From: Moraxellaceae bacterium UBA2477
Lineage (GTDB): Bacteria; Pseudomonadota; Gammaproteobacteria; Pseudomonadales; Moraxellaceae
Reading direction: 5' to 3'
Assembly (NCBI GenBank): GCA_002342025.1
Contig: DDPD01000072.1
Coordinates: 1-29,393 of the forward strand
Length of the DNA stretch: 29,393 nucleotides
Shown: positions 23,929 to 29,393 of the stretch, piece by piece
Numbering within the stretch: position 1 is the stretch's first letter
Layout of the letters: each line of letters opens with the position of its first letter
The notes under the pieces: model-generated
Told to the model about the DNA's origin: nothing
The model's input: only the letters and a program-made list of their open reading frames with translations
The model's database searches: none
Program-made: the position numbers and the translations under genes

Positions 23929-23937
23929 TTAACCACA
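23929..23937. promoter_or_regulatory. Third DnaA-box-like site
   Basis: TTAACCACA differs from TTATCCACA at one base and has the opposite orientation to the other two boxes, about 75 bp further upstream of nrdA. A single site of this quality can occur by chance. Confidence 0.35.
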
Positions 23938-23971
23938 AGATGTAGTGTTATGTCGTAGTGATGTTTCTGGC

Positions 23972-24000
23972 TTGGGTCACGTGCAGTCATGCCGTATAGT
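23972..24000 (+). promoter_or_regulatory. Possible promoter of the rstA/rstB-like operon
   Basis: TTGGGT (23972-23977, 3 of 6) and TATAGT (23995-24000, 5 of 6) with a 17-bp spacer. A second option nearer the gene is TTAGCA (24022-24027) with AATAAT (24046-24051) at 18 bp. No RstA-type direct repeat was seen. Confidence 0.4.
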
Positions 24001-24092
24001 CACAACAAAATTAGTACGCATTTAGCATGACTTGTATGTGCCATTAATAATAAGTTTCATAACAACTACTGGGTGAAAAAGGAGTTAGCTGA

Positions 24093-24803
24093 ATGTCATC
24101 ACATGAAGCCCCGCATCGTATTTTGATCGTTGAAGATGACCAGCGCTTAGCCGAGCTGACTCAGGAATATCTGATTCGTAACGGTTTGGAAGTGAGCATC
24201 GAAGGGGATGGCCTGCGGGCTATCCGACGTATTACGGATGAGCAGCCTGACTTAGTTGTTTTGGATTTGATGTTGCCTGGTGCCGATGGCCTCACGGTGT
24301 GTCGTGAAGTGCGCAGTCATTATTCACGCCCCATCATCATGCTCACGGCTCGTACCGATGATATGGATCAGGTTCTGGGCTTAGAGATGGGGGCCGATGA
24401 CTATGTTCCTAAGCCTGTTCAACCTCGCGTGTTGTTAGCCAGAATTCGAGCTCAACTACGTCGCAACGATAAACCTGAGATTGGTAATCAGCGCATCGTG
24501 TTTGGCGACTTGGTTATCGATAACGGTGCCCGATCGGTTACTTTGAAGGAAGAGTTGGTGGAGTTTACCAGCGCCGAATACGACCTTCTTTGGCTGCTAG
24601 CCTCAAATGCGGGCCGAATCTTATCTCGCGAAGACATTTTTACGCAGTTGCGTGGGATTGAATATGATGGTCAAGATCGCTCTATCGACGTGAGAATTTC
24701 GCGTATTCGTCCAAAAATCGGCGATGATCCCGATAGTCCTCGTATGATTAAAACAGTGCGTAGCAAGGGCTATTTGTTTGTGAAAGATAGTGGCACCGCC
24801 TGA
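24093..24803 (+). CDS. OmpR/RstA-like response regulator
   Basis: 236 residues. The receiver domain (about 8-122) has the acidic pair D15-D16, phospho-acceptor D58 in VVLDLMLPGADG, T85 and K107 in VPKPVQ. The winged-helix OmpR-type DNA-binding domain covers about 133-232 (EFTSAEYDLLWLLASNAGRI, IDVRISRIRPKIGDD, MIKTVRSKGYLF). The receiver resembles E. coli RstA (for example LEMGADDY against LEMGACDY), so RstA is the closest named relative. AAGGAG lies 8 nt before the ATG. The kinase gene follows after 2 bp. It is divergent from nrdA. In Pseudomonas a similar regulator also lies beside nrdAB, but its signal is unknown to me. Confidence 0.88.
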   Translation: MSSHEAPHRILIVEDDQRLAELTQEYLIRNGLEVSIEGDGLRAIRRITDEQPDLVVLDLMLPGADGLTVCREVRSHYSRPIIMLTARTDDMDQVLGLEMGADDYVPKPVQPRVLLARIRAQLRRNDKPEIGNQRIVFGDLVIDNGARSVTLKEELVEFTSAEYDLLWLLASNAGRILSREDIFTQLRGIEYDGQDRSIDVRISRIRPKIGDDPDSPRMIKTVRSKGYLFVKDSGTA

Positions 24804-24805
24804 GA

Positions 24806-26419
24806 ATGTGGCGTCGCTTTAAGCCAAACAGCATTTTTGCCACCATTTATGGCGGTATGTTGTTGGTGATTGTGGTTGTTGGTTTAGCTTCATACAGCGC
24901 GCTAACGTTCATTAACAGTGAGCGCGCTCAGCGCTATACCGAGGGCATGGCAACGGCTCTCTATCACATCACGGCTATCTCGGTGGCGCGTCAAAGTGAA
25001 GAGAACTTAGCCTTATGGTTACAAGATGCAGAGGCTCTATTGGGCACGCCTCTGCGATTGACCAGTAAGTTACCTTTTACACCAACAGAGCATGAGCAAG
25101 AGCGGATCAAGCGTGGTCTAGCAGTTGCGCATCGTGTTGATGATGATCGAAGCCTAATCTGGATCAAAGTACCGCGTCCTGGCCCTGCGGTTTATCTTGA
25201 GTCTGAGTTGGCGGGTATCGGCGAGAAGCAAGCTCGCGCGGCAGCTATTTTCTATCTTGAAGACTTATCCAACTATCCAGATCAAGAAGATGTGCGCTTA
25301 CGCACGATGGCCCCCTATATTGGCTTTCCTATGAGCTTGGTGCCTTTCGATGAGGCTGGCTTAGACAGCGAACAACAACGACGCTTGCGTCAGGATGAAA
25401 TTGTTGTTCGTTTTAAGGAGCTTACTGCCTCCGGACGATCAGCCATTACGGTTTATGCCCCGAGTCAAACGACGCCAGGCAAGCTGCTGCGATTGGGTCC
25501 TATGGAGTTGTTCGAAGCCATTCCTATGTCGCTGGTTATTATGGCCTCTGTGTTGGCCATGCTGCTGATTACACTAGCCTCTTACGGTCTAATTCATATA
25601 TTCGAGCTGCGTATTCAAACCATTGAAACAACGCTGGCACGTATCCGAGAAGGTGATTTGTCGGCTCGTGTAGAGATGGAAGGTAACGATGAAATTGGAC
25701 GACTAGGACTGACCTTGAACCAGATGGCTGGCCATATTCAACGCCTATTAGACTCTCAACGTGAGTTAACTCAGGCCGTATCACACGAATTAAGAACACC
25801 ACTCGCACGACTACGCTTTGGTATGGAGATGTTGGCCGAGAGTGACGACATTGAAAGTCGTTATGAGCAATTAGAGCGCTTAGATGAGGATGTTGCTCAG
25901 CTGAATCAGCTCATTGACGAAATTTTGACCTACGCAAACTTGGAAAAGGGTACTCCTGATCTAGCGTTTGAACCGGTGGACATGGTGGCTTTAATGCAGC
26001 GTATCCAGCGTGAAACAGAAGCGTTGCGTAAGCCTGCTCGATTAGAGGTCGTAGTGCCGGATATGTTGGTGGTGGATGCTGTGCCGCGATATATGCACCG
26101 CGTGATTCAAAATTTGGTCGGCAATGCCTTGCGTTATGCGGACAGTGTCGTGCGTGTGACCTGCCGTACTGATGGTGAGTTTGCCATTTTAATGGTTGAA
26201 GATGATGGTCCGGGAATTCCCGAGGATCAGCGGAGTCGCGTGTTCGAGCCTTTTACACGGTTGGATGATAGTCGTACGAGAAGCACTGGCGGTTATGGTC
26301 TGGGTTTGTCAATTGTGAATCGAATCGTATTTTGGTTCGCGGGCGAAATTCACGTGTCGAAAAGTGCGGACTTAGGTGGTGCCGCATTCATCATGAGTTG
26401 GCCTAAACGCCGCAGTTAA
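24806..26419 (+). CDS. RstB-like sensor histidine kinase
   Basis: 537 residues, about 100 longer than E. coli RstB. Membrane helix 1 is at 11-33 and helix 2 at about 241-263, leaving a periplasmic sensor domain of roughly 205 residues that is rich in charged residues. HAMP follows at about 264-318. The phosphorylated histidine is H327 in AVSHELRTPLARLR. The ATP-binding domain has the N box HRVIQNLVGNALRY (N440), G1 VEDDGPGIP, F box FEPF and G2 GYGLGLSIV. It should phosphorylate the response regulator encoded upstream. The ATG is 2 bp after the regulator's stop without a good Shine-Dalgarno sequence, so translation is probably coupled. Confidence 0.88.
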   Translation: MWRRFKPNSIFATIYGGMLLVIVVVGLASYSALTFINSERAQRYTEGMATALYHITAISVARQSEENLALWLQDAEALLGTPLRLTSKLPFTPTEHEQERIKRGLAVAHRVDDDRSLIWIKVPRPGPAVYLESELAGIGEKQARAAAIFYLEDLSNYPDQEDVRLRTMAPYIGFPMSLVPFDEAGLDSEQQRRLRQDEIVVRFKELTASGRSAITVYAPSQTTPGKLLRLGPMELFEAIPMSLVIMASVLAMLLITLASYGLIHIFELRIQTIETTLARIREGDLSARVEMEGNDEIGRLGLTLNQMAGHIQRLLDSQRELTQAVSHELRTPLARLRFGMEMLAESDDIESRYEQLERLDEDVAQLNQLIDEILTYANLEKGTPDLAFEPVDMVALMQRIQRETEALRKPARLEVVVPDMLVVDAVPRYMHRVIQNLVGNALRYADSVVRVTCRTDGEFAILMVEDDGPGIPEDQRSRVFEPFTRLDDSRTRSTGGYGLGLSIVNRIVFWFAGEIHVSKSADLGGAAFIMSWPKRRS

Positions 26420-26556
26420 TTCGGCTGATTTACAAAACGCCACAATTAACCAACAAGTGTTCTATTTTCAAATTAAGCTCACGCACTATTCTCCTCTCAT
26501 GGGTGTATTAATTGCACTTGATGGTTGACTGAATGGTTGCTGAGTTAAAGCGTTTT
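26420..26556 (+). other. Intergenic stretch after the kinase gene
   Basis: No gene is evident. The longest ATG-started frame is a nine-codon peptide without a ribosome binding site. A weak promoter-like pair, TTTTCA (26465-26470) and TATTCT (26487-26492) with 16 bp between, could give a transcript of about 90 nt ending at the terminator at 26557-26587. Otherwise this is the 3' untranslated region of the kinase. Confidence 0.35.
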
Positions 26557-26587
26557 AAGGGGACACAGGCTGTGTTCCCTTTTTTTT
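26557..26587 (+). terminator. Rho-independent terminator after the kinase gene
   Basis: AGGGGACAC (26558-26566) and GTGTTCCCT (26572-26580) pair with one G-T wobble around AGGCT. Seven T residues follow (26581-26587). It shields the small RNA downstream from the two-component operon. Confidence 0.88.
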
Positions 26588-26651
26588 GTCTTATTTCTAA
26601 GCATCCAAGTATTTTGTGTAGTTCTTGTCCTACATTGGCTGTCAGTATTTT

Positions 26652-26678
26652 CTGAAAATTTCATGCGTGAAATTTCAG
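26652..26678. promoter_or_regulatory. Inverted repeat upstream of the GGA-rich RNA
   Basis: CTGAAAATTTCA and TGAAATTTCAG are near-perfect inverted arms around TGCG. TGAAATTTCA itself (26668-26677) is a palindrome centred about 110 bp upstream of the predicted RNA start. It shares the core GAAATTTC with the site of LetA, the Legionella GacA homologue. The Pseudomonas GacA site TGTAAG-N6-CTTACA is not found. It might be the activator site for the RNA. Confidence 0.35.
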
Positions 26679-26748
26679 TCGCGCCTCTATGTATCTGTTA
26701 ATCATAAGTTTTGTCTGTTTTGTGTATATTTTGATCTATTTTTCTGGC

Positions 26749-26776
26749 TTGAGACCCTCTCAAATGTCGCTATGCT
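26749..26776 (+). promoter_or_regulatory. Promoter of the GGA-rich small RNA
   Basis: TTGAGA (26749-26754, 5 of 6) and TATGCT (26771-26776, 4 of 6) with a 16-bp spacer. Transcription should begin near 26783, just before the first AAGGA motif. Confidence 0.65.
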
Positions 26777-26782
26777 GACATT

Positions 26783-27036
26783 ACTCAAGGAGAGCAGCAC
26801 ACAGGATGTGAGCAGCTTATGAGTAAGCTCAGCCACGCAGGCTGGGTGTGCAGGGAGGAGTTGAAAAACTCCTTGGCAACATGGACAGCCAGTGGATGGG
26901 CTGACTCAAGGAGGAGTCTAGGTTTGCGGTCGTTGGCTAGGGAGGCTTTAGCGCCAAGGAATACCAGGATGGTTGGTGCAGACCCATTTAATCGTTGAGA
27001 CGATAAAACAAAAAAGAGCCTCAGGGCTCTTTTTTG
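26783..27036 (+). ncRNA. CsrB/RsmZ-type regulatory RNA, predicted CsrA/RsmA sponge
   Basis: About 255 nt between a promoter and a strong terminator, without a protein reading frame. Eleven GGA triplets begin at 26789, 26804, 26854, 26857, 26883, 26894, 26910, 26913, 26941, 26958 and 26967. Many lie in hairpin loops: CACA-GGA-TGTG (26800-26810), CAGCC-loop-GGCTG (26886-26903), GACTC-AAGGAG-GAGTC (26903-26918), TTGGC-loop-GCCAA (26933-26957) and ACCA-GGA-TGGT (26963-26973). CAGGATG, the repeat of E. coli CsrB, occurs twice. Other stems are AGCTTA/TAAGCT (26814-26829) and GGAGTT/AACTCC with a GAAA loop (26857-26872). Such RNAs bind and titrate CsrA/RsmA. In P. aeruginosa rsmZ lies beside fdxA, as here. 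The ends are predicted. Confidence 0.82.
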
Positions 27037-27040
27037 TTTT
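27005..27040. terminator. Bidirectional terminator between the small RNA and fdxA
   Basis: AGAGCC (27015-27020) and GGCTCT (27025-27030) pair around TCAG, extended outwards by a run of A against a run of T and then by AAAAC/GTTTT. Both strands show a T-run after the stem, so it can end the plus-strand RNA and the minus-strand fdxA transcript. Confidence 0.92.
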
Positions 27041-27081
27041 TAACAGATTTCAGTTTTAGAGTCGGCTAAATCTGCAGATCA

Positions 27082-27405
27082 TTAACGCTCAAGTAGCGCG
27101 AACTTGCCTGGCTTGCCATCCCACTCTTTACCATCGGCTGGGCGCTCACCAATTTCAGTGATGTTTGGCCAAATTTCGGCGAGTTCGGCATTGAGCTTAA
27201 TGAACTGCTTTTGATCCGCGGGGACTTCATCTTCCGAGAAAATCGCATTGGCTGGGCATTCGGGTTCGCACAACGCGCAATCGATGCATTCGTCTGGGTG
27301 AATCACCAAAAAGTTAGGGCCTTCGTAGAAGCAGTCGACAGGGCAGACTTCTACGCAGTCTTGGTATTTGCACTTAATGCAGTTTTCAGTAACGACAAAT
27401 GCCAT
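27082..27405 (-). CDS. fdxA: Seven-iron ferredoxin FdxA ([3Fe-4S][4Fe-4S])
   Basis: 107 residues, the size of Azotobacter ferredoxin I and its relatives. It is a small cytoplasmic electron carrier. The cysteine layout fits the seven-iron type: C9, C17 and C50 for the 3Fe-4S cluster and C21, C40, C43 and C46 for the 4Fe-4S cluster, with C12 and C25 as the extra cysteines also known in the Azotobacter protein. The N-terminus MAFVVTENCIKCKYQDCVEV is typical, and the C-terminal tail (about 60-107) is the usual extension. It lies 76 bp downstream of mutS in the same direction. TAAAAT about 20 bp before the start may be a -10 box, but no good -35 was seen. Confidence 0.95.
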   Translation of the reverse strand: MAFVVTENCIKCKYQDCVEVCPVDCFYEGPNFLVIHPDECIDCALCEPECPANAIFSEDEVPADQKQFIKLNAELAEIWPNITEIGERPADGKEWDGKPGKFALLER

Positions 27406-27453
27406 GTCTTAAGCCTCTGGGCGCATTTTAATGGCGGCAAGTTTACTGCCCGC

Positions 27454-27481
27454 GCCTCACGCTGGCAATTGAGCGCGAGGC
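27454..27481 (-). other. Hairpin directly after the mutS stop
   Basis: Read on the minus strand, GCCTCGCGCT and AGCGTGAGGC form a 10-bp stem with one G-T pair and an 8-nt loop, touching the mutS stop codon. No T-run follows, so it may be an attenuator or an mRNA 3' end structure between mutS and fdxA. Confidence 0.5.
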
Positions 27482-29393
27482 TTAGAGCAGCTGTTTCAAT
27501 GCATAAATCAATTCGTGAGCCTCACGCGGGGTCAGACCATCGGGGTCTACATCGCGCAAACGTAGCTCCACATCGCTGGGAAAGCGTGTGGCGAAGAGGT
27601 CTGGCTGCAGGCTTGCCGCAACCATGGGGGCAGGGTTTTGGGGCTGACTCGAAGGCTGTGCACCTTTCATCGCCGCGCTTTGGAACTCAAGTTGCTGCAA
27701 CTTTTGACGAGCGGCCTGAATAACAGGACTTGGTATACCCGCGAGCTGTGCCACCTGCAAGCCATAACTCTGACTGGCGGGCCCTGGCCTGACGCTATGC
27801 AAAAAGACCACATGACCATCATGTTCGGCCGCAGACAAATGTACATTGATGACGCCATCGAGCTGATCGGCTAGCGCAGTAAGCTCGAAGTAGTGTGTTG
27901 CAAACAAGGTCAGTGAGCGGCGCTCGCTGGCCAGAAATTCGGCTGCGGCCCAGGCTAGCGACAAACCATCAAAGGTGCTGGTGCCTCGACCGATCTCGTC
28001 CATGATGACTAAGCTGTCTGGGGTGGCGTTGTGCAAGATGTTAGCGGCTTCAGTCATCTCAACCATAAAGGTGGAGCGGCCAGAGGCTAAGTCATCCGAA
28101 GAGCCGATACGAGTGAAGATGCGATCAATGGGGCCGATGACGGCGGCACTGGCGGGCACAAAGCTGCCGATATGAGCCAGCAAGACGATCAGTGCGGTTT
28201 GACGCATGTAGGTAGATTTACCGCCCATGTTTGGGCCAGTAATGACTTGCATACGCTGATTCGGTGCCAGCGTTAGGTCATTGGCGGTGAACGGCGTCGT
28301 CAACATGCGCTCGACCACCGGATGGCGACCAGCCCGGATGGCGAGTCCGTGCGTTTCACTGAGCTCAGGGCAAACCCAATTCAGGCTATGGGCGCGCTCC
28401 GCTAGGCAGCACAGCACGTCCAGTTCGGCCAGTGCTTCGCAAAGGGCTTGCAGCGCTTGCAGCTCATCTACGATGGTGTCGAGCAAGGTTTCATACAGCA
28501 GCTTTTCGCGGGCGAGCGCTCGAGCAGAGGCCGACAGTGCCTTGTCTTCGAAAGCTTTCAGTTCGGGCGTGATGTAACGCTCAGCATTTTTCATGGTTTG
28601 GCGGCGAATGAAATGTGCGGGTGCTTGTTCAGCCTGCGCGCGTGACAGCTCGAAGTAGTAACCACTAACACGGTTGTAGCCGATTTTTAAGCCAGCGATG
28701 CCCGAGCGCTCGCGCTCTTGAGTTTCTAGCGCAATCAAGTAGTCGCCAGCGTGGGTGCTGATGCCACGCAGTTCATCGAGTTCGGCATCGAAGCCGTCGG
28801 CGAGTACGCCGCCTTCACGCAAGACCACCGGCGGCGCTTCAACCAGCGCGCGGCGCAGGGTATCCGCCAACGCAGGGAAAGGTCGAATTGCCGTCCGTAG
28901 CTCGCGTAAGCGCTGCGATTCTTGCGGCAGCAACCAGCCGCTGATGGCCGGCAGTAGTGCCAAGAGGTCGCGGAGACGAGCCAAATCGCGCGGGCGCGCG
29001 GTGCGCAAGGCAATTCGCGCGAGAATGCGTTCGCCATCGCCGACGTTGGCTAGCCAGTCACCGAGCTCATCCCAGGCTTGAAGATCGAGCAATTCGCTGA
29101 TCGCTTGCTGTCGAGCACGCAGGGTGTCGCGCTGGCGGATAGGTTGGTGTAACCAGCGCCTTAGCAAGCGGCTGCCCATGGGCGAGCGCGTTTGGTCAAT
29201 GACGGCAGCCAGCGTCGCCTGATTTTCACCTTGCAGGTTTTGTGTAAGCTCCAGGTTACGGCGCGTGGCGGCATCCATCTGCAACGTATCGCGGGCATTT
29301 TCTACGCTGAGGCCGCGCAGGTGAGGCAGCGCAGAACGTTGAGTTTCGCGGGCATAACCAAGCAGTGCGCCGGCGGCTGTGATGGCCGCTGGC
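27482..29393 (-). CDS. mutS: DNA mismatch repair protein MutS (partial, N-terminus outside the window)
   Basis: The frame runs open to the window end, giving 636 residues, against about 853 in E. coli, so roughly the first 220 residues (the mismatch-reading domain and part of the connector) are missing. A start at the TTG 29284 would be wrong: the codons upstream encode MutS sequence such as AAGALLGYARETQRSALPHL. Present are the core domain (DAATRRNLELTQNL, SPMGSRLLRRWLHQP), clamp, Walker A GPNMGGKST (about 28237-28211), the Walker B region LVIMDEIGRGTSTFDGLSLA, and the C-terminal dimerisation helices. MutS recognises mismatches and recruits MutL. In Pseudomonas mutS is likewise followed by fdxA. 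Confidence 0.97.
   Translation of the reverse strand, partial: PAAITAAGALLGYARETQRSALPHLRGLSVENARDTLQMDAATRRNLELTQNLQGENQATLAAVIDQTRSPMGSRLLRRWLHQPIRQRDTLRARQQAISELLDLQAWDELGDWLANVGDGERILARIALRTARPRDLARLRDLLALLPAISGWLLPQESQRLRELRTAIRPFPALADTLRRALVEAPPVVLREGGVLADGFDAELDELRGISTHAGDYLIALETQERERSGIAGLKIGYNRVSGYYFELSRAQAEQAPAHFIRRQTMKNAERYITPELKAFEDKALSASARALAREKLLYETLLDTIVDELQALQALCEALAELDVLCCLAERAHSLNWVCPELSETHGLAIRAGRHPVVERMLTTPFTANDLTLAPNQRMQVITGPNMGGKSTYMRQTALIVLLAHIGSFVPASAAVIGPIDRIFTRIGSSDDLASGRSTFMVEMTEAANILHNATPDSLVIMDEIGRGTSTFDGLSLAWAAAEFLASERRSLTLFATHYFELTALADQLDGVINVHLSAAEHDGHVVFLHSVRPGPASQSYGLQVAQLAGIPSPVIQAARQKLQQLEFQSAAMKGAQPSSQPQNPAPMVAASLQPDLFATRFPSDVELRLRDVDPDGLTPREAHELIYALKQLL

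Noticed and set aside
26625..26822. 65-residue plus-strand reading frame
   Set aside because: It crosses the predicted sRNA promoter and its first hairpin, in an AT-rich stretch with no good start signal.
26783..26990. GGA-rich region as a CRISPR or simple repeat array
   Set aside because: The repeated element is only the GGA triplet in varying hairpins. There are no equal-length repeats with spacers.

Overview
The window looks like a chromosomal segment of a gammaproteobacterium of the Pseudomonadales. Three clusters that I know from that order occur here in order: rplS-xerD-dsbC-hom-thrC-recJ-prfB-lysS, an nrdA-nrdB block with a divergent two-component system, and mutS-fdxA with a GGA-rich small RNA beside fdxA. 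In Pseudomonas aeruginosa the sRNA rsmZ sits next to fdxA in the same way. The short 383-residue ThrC and the split three-gene transhydrogenase hint at a relative of the Moraxellaceae, but I cannot name the genus. No phage, insertion sequence, tRNA, rRNA or CRISPR array was found.

Bases 1-12,818 are almost all plus-strand. They hold the end of rplS and its terminator, xerD (chromosome dimer resolution), dsbC (periplasmic disulfide isomerase), the overlapping threonine pair hom-thrC, recJ, a higBA toxin-antitoxin module with a 24-bp palindromic operator, prfB with its programmed +1 frameshift, lysS, and the proton-translocating transhydrogenase genes pntAA-pntAB-pntB, which end at a two-way terminator.

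Bases 12,848-23,555 are all minus-strand. A lipoprotein adaptor, an RND pump and tcdA form one likely operon behind a promoter that contains a TetR-type palindrome. A paraoxonase-like secreted lactonase candidate follows. Then comes the class Ia ribonucleotide reductase operon nrdA-nrdB plus a small coiled-coil membrane protein.

The 537-bp gap between nrdA and the divergent rstA-like gene is dense in control sites. It has three candidate NrdR boxes, two of them exactly 31 bp apart over a possible promoter, and three DnaA-box-like sequences.

After the RstA/RstB-like pair comes about 660 bp without a protein gene. It holds a terminator, a sigma70-type promoter and a roughly 255-nt structured RNA with eleven GGA motifs, many in hairpin loops, closed by a strong two-way terminator. 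I read this as a CsrB/RsmZ-type RNA that sequesters CsrA/RsmA. It is the most interesting element here and no protein annotation would show it. The window ends with fdxA and the 3' three-quarters of mutS on the minus strand.
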